Assembly (NCBI GenBank): GCA_034189035.1
Contig: JAXHVA010000001.1
Span: 89,941 to 153,940 of the forward strand
Length of the DNA: 64,000 nucleotides
Direction: 5' to 3'
Source: JAUXFK01 sp034189035
GTDB taxonomy: Bacteria > Desulfobacterota > UBA8473
A program made the translations under genes and the position numbers. A model generated the notes under the pieces. The model had not been told where the DNA came from and made no database searches. It saw nothing but the letters and a program-made list of their open reading frames with translations. Within the stretch, counting starts at the first letter, position 1, and each line of letters starts with the position of its first letter. Below are positions 54,365 to 62,985 of this stretch, piece by piece.

Positions 54365-54772
54365 CTAAAAATCCTTCTTTGTAGCCAGACATAGCCTGCC
54401 TGCTCCGGCTGCTTTGGCCATATCCATGACTTTGACTACTCTGTTCAATATTACCTGTCGGTCGGCCTTAACTACCACCAGCCTGTCCTCTTGCCCCCCG
54501 ATCATCTCTTTAAGCAGGTCAAAGAGCCGGGCATTGGATACCTCTTCCTTAGCCAAAAAGACCCTTCCTTCCTTGTCTATATGCACTATGATCTCTCTTT
54601 CTACCTGTGGTACCGATGCCTTCGCCTGTGGCAGTTTTATCTTGATCCCCTCTTCTGTTATGAAATTTGTAGTAAGGAGAAAATAGATCAAGAGGAGAAA
54701 AACGATATCGATCAGTGCGGTCAAAGGTACCTGTACCTGAACACGTGGCCTCGGTTTGAAATGTTTTATCAT
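54365..54772 (-). CDS. exbD: ExbD/TolR biopolymer transport protein
   Basis: 135 residues, one N-terminal transmembrane helix with the critical Asp (VPLTALIDIVFLLLIYFLLT) and a periplasmic domain ending AKAAGAGRLCLAT. Starts with an ATGA overlap to exbB. Forms the motor with ExbB and TonB. Confidence 0.93.
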   Translation of the reverse strand: MIKHFKPRPRVQVQVPLTALIDIVFLLLIYFLLTTNFITEEGIKIKLPQAKASVPQVEREIIVHIDKEGRVFLAKEEVSNARLFDLLKEMIGGQEDRLVVVKADRQVILNRVVKVMDMAKAAGAGRLCLATKKDF

Positions 54773-55392
54773 GACACACCCCTTTTTTGTCTTTTTCCCA
54801 GTGTCTTAATAAACGCAACCGCCCCATCCTCCATCTGAGCCTGGAAGCCATCTACCCTGCTTACAAGGTAGGTATGAGCAACCATGGTGGGCAGAGCAAC
54901 AGAAAGCCCTAGAGCTGTGGTCAGCATGGCTTCCCATATCCCGCCAGCTAATACTGAGGCATTGACCTTTCCTCCCATCTCCTGTATAACCATGAATGCC
55001 TTGATCATACCGATAACCGTGCCCAGAAGCCCCAGAAGGGGGGCGATATTCCCGATAGTAGCCATAACATTGAGGTAGCTAGACAAGGTTCGTACTTCTT
55101 CATCGGTGGTATGGACAATAACCGTATCCAGGATTTCCCGGTCTTGATCCTTTACCTCAAGGGCATGTTCTAGTATTCGTGCTATGGGTGAATTGCTGCC
55201 TTTTACAAGTTCAATGGCTTTATTTTCTTCTCCTTCTATCATATACTGGCTGACCTTTTCCACCAGACCGGACTCACGGATACGAATCCTGGCAAAGCGT
55301 ATCAGCCTTTCTAAGAAGATTGCCAACGCCAGTACAGAACAAAGGAGGATGGGAATTACCAAAATGCCTCCTTTTACAAGAAACTCGATCAT
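54769..55392 (-). CDS. exbB: ExbB/TolQ/MotA proton channel protein
   Basis: 207 residues, three transmembrane helices: ILVIPILLCSVLALAIFLER, ATIGNIAPLLGLLGTVIGMI and GIWEAMLTTALGLSVALPTM. The last two contain the conserved pore pattern of ExbB. It makes the proton channel of the TonB system. 19 nt after the repeat-protein gene. Confidence 0.93.
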   Translation of the reverse strand: MIEFLVKGGILVIPILLCSVLALAIFLERLIRFARIRIRESGLVEKVSQYMIEGEENKAIELVKGSNSPIARILEHALEVKDQDREILDTVIVHTTDEEVRTLSSYLNVMATIGNIAPLLGLLGTVIGMIKAFMVIQEMGGKVNASVLAGGIWEAMLTTALGLSVALPTMVAHTYLVSRVDGFQAQMEDGAVAFIKTLGKRQKRGVS

Positions 55393-55410
55393 AATTCCTT
55401 ACTTCCTTTC

Positions 55411-56745
55411 TCATTTATCTATTATCTGTTCACTTATCCTATCTTCAATATCCGGTTTCCCATCAAGGTTTATATCCCTTGCCCTTTTAACCAGGTTTTC
55501 AGAATCATCGTATTCCTCCCACAGGTCCGTCCTGCCATCCCCGTTTGTGTCCTCTTCAACGGCCTTTAATCGTCCCTCTTGATAATAGTACAGGATGTCT
55601 GCTCCTCCGTCTCCATTGACGTCCTTCTGCGCACGGATTGCCTCTTCTTTGTCATTGTAAAACCATGTAATACTGAGTCGATCATTACCATCAGCGTCTT
55701 CTTCGTTCTTTATAAGCTTTCCCTGGGCATTATAATGTTCCCTTAGCTCCAGGTTTCCATCACTGTCCTGATCGATCTCTTTGAGTCTTAAGATGCTCCC
55801 TTTATAGCAATATCGTTCTTCTGCCCTGCCGTCTCCGTCATCATCCAATTCCACTACCATGGTCCACGGAAATTCGTTGAACCGTTGACTGATCTCAAAT
55901 TTGCCGTCGTTGTCTTTATCAATAATCTGCCTGTACTTTTTTTTGTTTTTATAAAATACCTTCAGGTTTACCCTTCCATTCCCCCGCTCATCGCGCTCTA
56001 ATCGTACGATCTTTCTATCTCGATAGTATTGCCAGGTATCGATCTTCCCGTTGAAGTTGGTGTCGCTTTCTACCCTTTCTCTTGCTTCATCCTTATTAAA
56101 AAATATCTTTAAATCCGGCTTTTTGTCTCGATTTTTATCCTGAGTTTGAAGATAGAGCCTGCCTTTCTTAAAAAGCGAAATGGTATCCATACACCCATTA
56201 CCATTGGAGTCATATTCGATCCTGACGGGTTCCCCGTTGCAGTAAGTCCTTATCCTGTCTATACTTCCATTATGCCTAGTGTCTTCCTCAATTTTTTCTA
56301 CTATGCCCTCAGAATCAAAATGGAAGTAGAGGTCCCAATTCCCATCAAGGTTTCTATCTTTCCGTATAAAAGACGGTCTTCCTTTCTTAAACCTGGAAAA
56401 AACATCAAAGCGACCATCTCCATTGGTATCCTTTTTCTCCTTGTATACCTTGCTATCTTGAAACCATGTGACACTCTCTAAACGACCATCCTGATCTGAG
56501 TCCACATCAACCCTAACAAGTTTCCCCTCCACATAAGATTGGAACCTGTCCATTATTCCGTCAGCATTGGTGTCAATATCGAGTTTTTCAATAATACCAT
56601 TCTCATCGAGGTGGGCGATCCGGTCTGTATTTCCATCTTTGTCAGTATCCAGCTCGACTACTCTGGCAGGGCAAATTCCTGAATACACCAAAATAAAAAG
56701 GATTATCAACCAGTATCGAATATGATGTATCAATAGAAAGGCCAT
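55411..56745 (-). CDS. Exported protein of about 17 Ca-binding-type repeats
   Basis: 444 residues. N-terminal signal (YWLIILFILVYSGICPARVV), then 17 or so repeats of about 24 residues, each with a D-x-D/N-x-D-G loop followed by a WY/F-rich strand, for example ELDTDKDGNTDRIAHLDENG, KKDTNGDGRFDVFSRFKKGR and EEDTNGDGRTDLWEEYDDSE. Such loops bind Ca or other divalent metals. The ATG at 56745 lies inside the T1 copy E terminator arm with AAGGGGGG before it. It starts the exbB/exbD/tonB/cooT operon. Its function is unknown; metal capture in the periplasm is a guess. Confidence 0.8.
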   Translation of the reverse strand: MAFLLIHHIRYWLIILFILVYSGICPARVVELDTDKDGNTDRIAHLDENGIIEKLDIDTNADGIMDRFQSYVEGKLVRVDVDSDQDGRLESVTWFQDSKVYKEKKDTNGDGRFDVFSRFKKGRPSFIRKDRNLDGNWDLYFHFDSEGIVEKIEEDTRHNGSIDRIRTYCNGEPVRIEYDSNGNGCMDTISLFKKGRLYLQTQDKNRDKKPDLKIFFNKDEARERVESDTNFNGKIDTWQYYRDRKIVRLERDERGNGRVNLKVFYKNKKKYRQIIDKDNDGKFEISQRFNEFPWTMVVELDDDGDGRAEERYCYKGSILRLKEIDQDSDGNLELREHYNAQGKLIKNEEDADGNDRLSITWFYNDKEEAIRAQKDVNGDGGADILYYYQEGRLKAVEEDTNGDGRTDLWEEYDDSENLVKRARDINLDGKPDIEDRISEQIIDK

Positions 56746-56875
56746 GAACCCCCCTTATCCTGATTTCAATCAGGAAATGAGACCTTCATGGCCTGGTTAG
56801 TCTTTTCTCTATTTGAGTTTTACGTTAATTATCTGCCTTTTTGGAAAAAGGGATCATATGGCTCTTCAGGACCAC
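56740..56875 (-). promoter_or_regulatory. T1 tandem-hairpin element, copy E (before the repeat protein)
   Basis: First hairpin 56858-56875 (GTGGT-CCTGAAGA-GCCAT), second at 56780-56794 (AGGCC-ATGAA-GGTCT), with a TCCTGAT-TGA-ATCAGGA stem and then the arm GGTTCATGGCC that pairs with GGCCATGAA. Unlike the other copies the closing arm contains the start codon of the next gene and the ribosome site lies in the loop, so it can block translation as well as transcription. It begins 8 nt after the nikO stop. Confidence 0.72.
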
Positions 56876-56883
56876 TTTTTTGC

Positions 56884-57588
56884 TTATTGTTGAAATCCCT
56901 CTTCGCTTTTGTTCCAACAGTTGTTTTTTTCGACCTTCCCGCTATCCATTTTGTATATAGATCGAGTCGTTCTCTCCAAGAAATCATGGTCATGGGAGAT
57001 GATGATATAGGACAGTGCTGACTGGCTGTTCAAAAAACCGATGATTCTTTCGGTTGTGTTCGTATCAAGTCCTGTGGTCGGTTCATCGAGCAATAAGGCC
57101 TCAGGATTCATAGCAATCACAGTTGCAAGGGCCACGAGCCTCTTTTCACCGCTGGAGAGCTTGTAAGACACCCTGTCTTCAAAACCAAGCAATCCAAGCG
57201 TTTCCAATGTCTCTTTGACAACTTCCCTTGCCTCAGTTTGTGTCTTTCCAAGGTTTAATGGCCCAAATGCAATATCTTCGGCAACAGTTGGGCAAAACAG
57301 TTGATCATCTGAGTCCTGAAAGAGAAGCCCAATCTTTTCTCGAACCTCCTTGAAATCAGCCTCTGTTTCTCTGGATTTTCCAAAAGCCCTGATTTCTCCT
57401 GTAATTGGCTTTAAGAGCCCCATAATGATATGGAAGAGGGTGGTCTTTCCACTCCCATTGCCGCCAACAAGGCCGATGCGCTGCCCTTTAGAAAAAGTAA
57501 GTTCCAGCCCATTGAGTACTGAACACCTCGAAGGATAGCCGAATGTTATCCCTTTCAGTTCAAGTATTATGTTATTATCCGTCCCCAT
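56884..57588 (-). CDS. nikO: NikO/CbiO-type ECF transporter ATPase
   Basis: 234 residues. Walker A is GGNGSGKTTLF, the Q-loop is GLLFQDSDDQLFCPTVAEDI, the signature is LSSGEKRLVALATVIA and Walker B is ALLLDEPTTGLD. QDSDDQLF is the ECF ATPase form. It overlaps nikQ by 22 nt and is the last gene of the nik operon. Confidence 0.93.
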   Translation of the reverse strand: MGTDNNIILELKGITFGYPSRCSVLNGLELTFSKGQRIGLVGGNGSGKTTLFHIIMGLLKPITGEIRAFGKSRETEADFKEVREKIGLLFQDSDDQLFCPTVAEDIAFGPLNLGKTQTEAREVVKETLETLGLLGFEDRVSYKLSSGEKRLVALATVIAMNPEALLLDEPTTGLDTNTTERIIGFLNSQSALSYIIISHDHDFLERTTRSIYKMDSGKVEKNNCWNKSEEGFQQ

Positions 57589-58328
57589 TGCAAAATAACC
57601 AATCCTATAATAATTAAAAAAAGTACCGTCCCTGAAATTATATCAAATTTGTTCATGGAAAAATGGTCCAGCATCCAGAACTTTCCTTTGAAGCCCCTGC
57701 AAAGCATTGCATGATAGACTCTGTCCGAGCGATCATAGCTTCTCAATAAGAGCATCCCAACAAGATAGGCATATGTCTTATAAGTATGCATATTGGTCTT
57801 TGGCTGAAAACAACGTATCTTCATTGCATTCATCAGCCGTGTATATTCATGGTGGATAACATGAATATAGCGGAAGCAAAAGAAGAAGAGATGAACCAGT
57901 TTGTCCGGGACGTATAGATGCCGAAGAACATGAACTAAGGTAGTTACCGAGGATGTAGCAAGAAGGGCAATGGATGCTATTATAATTGCATTTGACTTCA
58001 AGGTTATCAATGCCGCATAAATGGTTCCTTCTTGAGTTGCGTTAAACGGGCCAATGCAAAAGAGCATCTCCCCCGGGTATGTAAAAGGGAGGAATACCCA
58101 AAGAAGGAGTAAGAACCCATTTACGATCATCAAACGAAAACTCACTTTCTTGATGTTCAACCGTGCGATCCATAGAAGAGCGAAAGAAAAGCAAAGGCCA
58201 TATAAAAGAACGGAAAATTTATCTGCTACAGCAATAACAATAGAAAATGCTGTTGCAACTATGACCTTGATCCTTGGGTCCAGACGATGAATCATAGAAT
58301 CGCCATATATAAAAGTTTCATGTACCAT
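57567..58328 (-). CDS. nikQ: NikQ/CbiQ-type ECF transporter transmembrane protein
   Basis: 253 residues. The opening MIHRLDPRIKVIVATAFSIV and, near the end, AMKIRCFQPKTNMHTYKTYA and YDRSDRVYHAMLCRGFKGKF (A-R-G motif of coupling helices) are typical of CbiQ/NikQ. About six transmembrane segments. Couples the ATPase to NikM. Starts 9 nt after nikL. Confidence 0.92.
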   Translation of the reverse strand: MVHETFIYGDSMIHRLDPRIKVIVATAFSIVIAVADKFSVLLYGLCFSFALLWIARLNIKKVSFRLMIVNGFLLLLWVFLPFTYPGEMLFCIGPFNATQEGTIYAALITLKSNAIIIASIALLATSSVTTLVHVLRHLYVPDKLVHLFFFCFRYIHVIHHEYTRLMNAMKIRCFQPKTNMHTYKTYAYLVGMLLLRSYDRSDRVYHAMLCRGFKGKFWMLDHFSMNKFDIISGTVLFLIIIGLVILQWGRIIT

Positions 58329-58336
58329 ATCTGTCT

Positions 58337-58999
58337 TTATCCGTTTTCATCTTTTTTTGATTTAAAATAGAGTATGATTCCCATTATACCAAAGATATAA
58401 CCAATTCCACCGACAACCTCAGAGAATGACACCCTTTTTTGCTGTGATTTTGCAATGAGCTTCAAAATTGGCCTGAGCTTTTTATCTAATGATGCTTCGA
58501 CCATGGATTGCATCTGTTTCATATCCACTGTTAGTGTTTCAGTATCGCCTGTTTGCTTCCCTTTTTTTGGTCTTTTGTCTGATCTGTCTTCCCTGGCAGG
58601 GTGAAGAGTTGAACCTGTTTTGTCTTCTTCTTCAGAATCTCTGAATTCATCCGCTTTAATCTCATACTCGGCTTTGTGGCCCATACCGGCTGTGAGAACT
58701 AGCCTCAAATCGATCTTCCCAAGAGATTGAAAAGAAAACTCTCCATCTTTATTGGTCAAGCCTTCTAAGAGTTTATCACCAGCGTTGTCGAATACCTCAA
58801 CCTTTGAATCGATACACTTTCTGCCATCATTAAAATAGCTTTCTGTAAAGACCGTGTCCCCCTCTATATAAGCAAAGATATTGACTTTATGGGCGGATAC
58901 TTTTGAACCGGCTATATTTATAAGCAGGAAAACAAAGATCAAATTTAAAGAGATTTTACAGAAAAGCAAAAGTCTATTTGACGGTTTTTCCCCTTTCAT
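58337..58999 (-). CDS. nikL: NikL-type component of the ECF nickel transporter
   Basis: 220 residues. N-terminal signal/anchor (LLLFCKISLNLIFVFLLINI), a carboxypeptidase-regulatory-like beta domain (VEVFDNAGDKLLEGLTNKDG, EFSFQSLGKIDLRLVLTAGM), an acidic and Lys-rich linker, and a C-terminal transmembrane helix (VVGGIGYIFGIMGIILYFKS). NikL replaces NikN in nikKMLQO operons. 5 nt from nikM. Confidence 0.85.
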   Translation of the reverse strand: MKGEKPSNRLLLFCKISLNLIFVFLLINIAGSKVSAHKVNIFAYIEGDTVFTESYFNDGRKCIDSKVEVFDNAGDKLLEGLTNKDGEFSFQSLGKIDLRLVLTAGMGHKAEYEIKADEFRDSEEEDKTGSTLHPAREDRSDKRPKKGKQTGDTETLTVDMKQMQSMVEASLDKKLRPILKLIAKSQQKRVSFSEVVGGIGYIFGIMGIILYFKSKKDENG

Positions 59000-59003
59000 T
59001 TTA

Positions 59004-59600
59004 TCATCCTATTATCTCCGGTCTGACCTTTTTCAAGAATCCAATACAGAATGCAGTAAATATACCTTCAATTATCATTACCGGCAGGTGTGCAACTAAA
59101 ATAAGTTTTGCTATGTTAATAAATGACTCTTCAGAAAAGATCAAGGAGGTTGCGACAAAGGCACCACTTAAAAAAACGGCTGTAAATCCGGATCCAAAGG
59201 CACACACGGATATTACTACCGGATTTTTATGTCTGATTCCGTTTCTGAACAGATAAAAACAGATTAGCGCAGGAAAAGCCATATTAAAGGTATTTATCCC
59301 CAAGGTTGTGATCCCGCCAAACTGGAAGAGAATAGCCTGTAGGATGAGACCGACCAGTATAGCTGGAAAAGCTGAAAGGCCAAGCAGCAGACCGGTTAAT
59401 CCGTTCATTATCAAGTGCGCATTTGCCGGTCCGATGGGGACATGAATCAGAGAGGCTACAAAAAATACAGAAGACAAGATTGCAACCTGAGGAATCCTGT
59501 CATAGTCCATCTTCTTCAGCCCAATACCTACAGCCGTTGCTGTAAGTGCTGCTCCAGTAATCAATACAGGAGCAGATAATACGCCTTCTGATATATGCAT
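59004..59600 (-). CDS. nikM: NikM/CbiM-type ECF transporter substrate-binding subunit
   Basis: 198 residues, about seven transmembrane helices. Begins MHISEGVLSAP: the N-terminal Met-His pair binds the metal in NikM, and further His residues are in IHVPIGPANAHLIMNG. The start is fixed by this motif. Nickel or cobalt specificity is not certain from sequence, but nikK and nikL neighbours favour nickel. About 265 nt of non-coding sequence separate it from nikK; nothing clear is seen there. Confidence 0.93.
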   Translation of the reverse strand: MHISEGVLSAPVLITGAALTATAVGIGLKKMDYDRIPQVAILSSVFFVASLIHVPIGPANAHLIMNGLTGLLLGLSAFPAILVGLILQAILFQFGGITTLGINTFNMAFPALICFYLFRNGIRHKNPVVISVCAFGSGFTAVFLSGAFVATSLIFSEESFINIAKLILVAHLPVMIIEGIFTAFCIGFLKKVRPEIIG

Positions 59601-59866
59601 ATACTAACCTTTTATAATTTCCCTATGTATAAATCATTCTGTTCAATCCTGTCTCTGCTACCTCATCAATCTTTACAATACACTATTACTATTTTCTTAG
59701 ATTGTTATTGAGTCAATGCAACAAAGGCAATCATATCATAACGCGTGCAGTTGCTTGAGCAATATAGTGAGCGTTAAGAAATAATAGGGGAAAAACGAGA
59801 GTTTTCCACGGGTAATACCGTGATTGCATTTGCTGTGAGCGATTTTTAACAAGTGAGAACAGTTTC

Positions 59867-60652
59867 TTACTTCATATCGTAAGTCTTAATCCAGAGCACA
59901 GCACCTATTTCAACACCCTTGGGCTTTCCTTCATGTTTTATCTTCTCTTCATCCTCATTGAGTGCGGCAAAACCCCACCAGCCAGCCCTTGGCATAGCAT
60001 AGGTAAATACACCGTTCTTATCGGCCTTAATGACCTGAGTAATCATCGGATCTGCAGGCCATGTAACCTGTCCCTCTTGATTATAGTACTCTACCTCCAC
60101 TTCTGAATAGGGTACAGGGGCTCCTTTGACCTTTACAATGCCTTGGAAGACATTGCCGGACCAGAGCCCATATGGCCTTGTGAGGGGTACAATCTCTGTC
60201 TTGAGACCGACTTCACTATCCCAGCCTTTTTCCATCCCAAGTGAGTTTACAATCACCTTGGTGTAATGGATTATAAAGCAGTCCTCTGTGGGTTCCCAGT
60301 AAGGTGTGGGTACTACATAGAATATATAGTCCCCAGGACGTTTGATCTTATAAGTCGTCTGCCAGGTGGAAAAGCCGTGTACATTTTTTTCCCTAAGTGT
60401 GGTGAGCAGATCTTCCTTATTGTCTCTGCACAGCACTCCGAACTGATCCGGTTTCACCATCTCCATATAATGCCCTTCCATGGGGTGTATGAACTTTACA
60501 TCGATTGTGATGTTGCGATCTTCCGATTGTGTAACCATATCATCTGAAGGGATTAGCATTCCGAAGTGGGCATTGGCAACATCCAGAGTAACAATAAAAA
60601 ACATGCCTGTAAAAACCAAAGATGCCATTAATCTCAATATTCTATTCTTCAT
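59867..60652 (-). CDS. nikK: NikK-type periplasmic nickel-binding protein (DUF4198)
   Basis: 261 residues, signal peptide ([20 protein letters not shown]) and mature start [24 protein letters not shown] and [17 protein letters not shown] match the DUF4198/NikK family. Ribosome site TAAGGAGATTAACG. Captures nickel in the periplasm for the NikMLQO complex. Located just after the porin gene. Confidence 0.88.
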   Translation of the reverse strand: MKNRILRLMASLVFTGMFFIVTLDVANAHFGMLIPSDDMVTQSEDRNITIDVKFIHPMEGHYMEMVKPDQFGVLCRDNKEDLLTTLREKNVHGFSTWQTTYKIKRPGDYIFYVVPTPYWEPTEDCFIIHYTKVIVNSLGMEKGWDSEVGLKTEIVPLTRPYGLWSGNVFQGIVKVKGAPVPYSEVEVEYYNQEGQVTWPADPMITQVIKADKNGVFTYAMPRAGWWGFAALNEDEEKIKHEGKPKGVEIGAVLWIKTYDMK

Positions 60653-60714
60653 CGTTAATCTCCTTATACCATTATAGAGTCTGTTTTATGCATTATTTCA
60701 CTTACAAGGTCCTT

Positions 60715-61980
60715 TTAGAAGCTTATTTGCGTTCTAACGCCAAAGATACTTACTGTATCTGCATCCTCGTTCCCTCCAATAGACTCAATCACCTGGATAT
60801 CAGCAGAGACAGCGATATAGTCATTGAGATAGTAGTTATAGTAAACTTCTAAATGAAATTCGTTCTCTGGGTCTATTCCACCTGCATCGAGGATATCTTC
60901 ATAGTCGTCTGAAAGAATAACTTGACCAATAGCAGCGCCAACGACATCATTTGAACGGTCCCATGGAGAACCTGTAATCTGCCCACCTATACTCCAGGAA
61001 GATTCTATAGCAAAAGGTTCAAGCACTTCACCTTCACCAGGGTCAAATGACACTCCAGCTATGTCACTGTCCTGTATACCAAACCGGCAAAAGAGGGTGA
61101 CATCTTTACTTACCTCTTGGTCAAAGGAAAGACCTATACCCCAGTTCTCTTTAGTGTCTTGGATTATACCATCAAAGAGATCATCCCATTCAATGTGATC
61201 CAGGGCATTGAACCATACATAGAATCTGTAGTTTCCTTCCTTGTCATCAAATTTGGGCTTTATGTTGATCTCTGTTATACCGAAGACATCCTCAAAGAGG
61301 TCTTCCCAGTCATTGTCTGCTGAAAGAAGACCAATATTGATATCCATAGAGTCGTTCGGGGTAATAAGACAGCGAATCCCCGGGGTGTAATCGGGCCACT
61401 CCATGCATGCCTGGTCAGTGAATATATCCGCCATAAACTGGCAACACTCATCATCTGCAACCACATTGGTATCCCATATTCCAGCAGGATCTATCTTTCC
61501 AAATGTAAGGGTAAGCTTTTCATCCATTCGGCTGAACTCCCACCACGCCTCTATAATATCAAATCGGTTATCACCACCCAAGGCATCGGCATTCACTCCG
61601 GTTAAGGCCTCAAACTCATCAGTCACACTGTCTCCCTCTCCTCCTTCCATATGGATAAAGGCAGTACCCCACTTTTCAAGGTCTATTTCTAGTTCAATAT
61701 CAACAGAATAGGAACCATCTTGAACTTCACCTTCAGGATGGTCATCATTCCCGGCGGTTGCTTGAACTACACTCGTAATACCTCCTCCAATATTTAAATG
61801 GTCGGATATCTTGCTAATCTCATCGGTCTCTTTATCTGCGGATTCTATCTTGTTCTTTAGCTCTTCAATCCGTTCATTTAAGTCTATGAGTTCTTCTTCC
61901 ACACTCTGTGCATATACCCAAGGATTAACCCAGAACACCAATCCAAGTATCAAACCAAATACCAACAAAGACCTCTTCAT
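60715..61980 (-). CDS. Outer-membrane porin with N-terminal coiled coil
   Basis: 421 residues with a signal peptide (RSLLVFGLILGLVFWVNPWV), a coiled coil (EEELIDLNERIEELKNKIES) and a beta-barrel of the OprB/carbohydrate-porin type (RFDIIEAWWEFSRMDEKLTL, TFGKIDPAGIWDTN), ending in FGVRTQISF. An acidic barrel with a DDECCQFM and DQACMEW cysteine set. It starts the nik operon behind T1 copy A, so it is probably an outer-membrane route for nickel or a nickel chelate rather than a sugar porin. Confidence 0.82.
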   Translation of the reverse strand: MKRSLLVFGLILGLVFWVNPWVYAQSVEEELIDLNERIEELKNKIESADKETDEISKISDHLNIGGGITSVVQATAGNDDHPEGEVQDGSYSVDIELEIDLEKWGTAFIHMEGGEGDSVTDEFEALTGVNADALGGDNRFDIIEAWWEFSRMDEKLTLTFGKIDPAGIWDTNVVADDECCQFMADIFTDQACMEWPDYTPGIRCLITPNDSMDINIGLLSADNDWEDLFEDVFGITEINIKPKFDDKEGNYRFYVWFNALDHIEWDDLFDGIIQDTKENWGIGLSFDQEVSKDVTLFCRFGIQDSDIAGVSFDPGEGEVLEPFAIESSWSIGGQITGSPWDRSNDVVGAAIGQVILSDDYEDILDAGGIDPENEFHLEVYYNYYLNDYIAVSADIQVIESIGGNEDADTVSIFGVRTQISF

Positions 61981-62104
61981 TAATCTTCTCCTTTTCTCAC
62001 CTTTGATCAGAGACCATACTCAGGCTATACTCTTCAAACTAACAATACATTTTCTCTATAATACTCCTGGAATTTGTATTACTCTATCTCTGTTTATCTT
62101 TTTT

Positions 62105-62279
62105 TGATAAAAAATAAAAAAGCCATGAAGACTCTTTTCCTGGTTCCAACCAAGGCAACGGGCCTTCATGGCCTTTTTTCGTAATGTAATTTCTCTGTCA
62201 ATGGGGCAATATTTTTTAATTACATAAGGTTATAAATCCTTGCTTTTGAGCAAAGAATAATACGGTTCTTCAGAACCGC
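62105..62279 (-). promoter_or_regulatory. T1 tandem-hairpin attenuator, copy A (before the porin/nik operon)
   Basis: First hairpin 62262-62279 (GCGGTTC-TGAA-GAACCGT), second at 62160-62174 (AGGCC-ATGAA-GGCCC), terminator 62121-62175 (GGCCATGAAG with CTTCATGGC) and TTTTTTATTTTTT. Here the second stem has GGCC/GGCC where other copies have GGCC/GGTC, a change that keeps the pairing. Confidence 0.78.
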
Positions 62280-62314
62280 TTCTTCTTTTCTTTTTTGCCC
62301 CCTTTTCATATTGT

Positions 62315-62343
62315 TTAATAACTCGAAATGAATTATATGTCAA
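62315..62343 (-). promoter_or_regulatory. Sigma70-type promoter of the porin/nik operon
   Basis: TTGACA at 62338-62343, 17 nt, TATTAA at 62315-62320 on the minus strand. The first T1 hairpin starts about 35 nt downstream. Similar in layout to the promoter at 17792-17820. The 640 nt to the right (62345-62985) hold no other gene or element I can support. Confidence 0.72.
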
Positions 62344-62985
62344 GGATTTTTTCAAATCGTTTTTCACCAAATACATGTCAAGAAAAAAAGGATTATAATA
62401 AAAGCCTATGCCAACGCCTCCTGATACTCAGTAAAGGGGTGTTCTGTATCCCATGGATAATAGGATTTCTCCTTAGAATCCGGTTTATGAACCCCAATTT
62501 CCTAGTATTAATATGACCAATTGAAAAGATCATAAGGGGTAAAAAGAACGTGCGCGGTTCCCATCACACTACTGTCAACTGTTTCTTCAGAATCGGGCAG
62601 TCTGGTCTTTATGAAACTTCGATATTAGATGAGCGACTTTCTTCTTCTGTTTTTCATTCTATTTTTTTCTTCAAATTTGCTTAAAAAAGTAATATATTTC
62701 AAATTGTTGATGGTACAAAGTAGTATTTGTGATAGAAGTCCAAAGAGTACTGCAACTACTTTTCATAAGGAAAACAGGATCGTATAGGAAAAGCCATTTT
62801 AGCCAAAAGCCCATAATAGAGCGACATAATTTAAGAGAATACTCTCAGCATAGCAGTTTATCTATTTTTGCTGGATAGCGTTTTATTTTTCATGTTATTC
62901 AGAATATAGCAAACTGTAAAATTCGAACATTTTTTTATCAAGATAAAAATATAGATAGGGACTTATCTGGAAACTGTATACTAGC

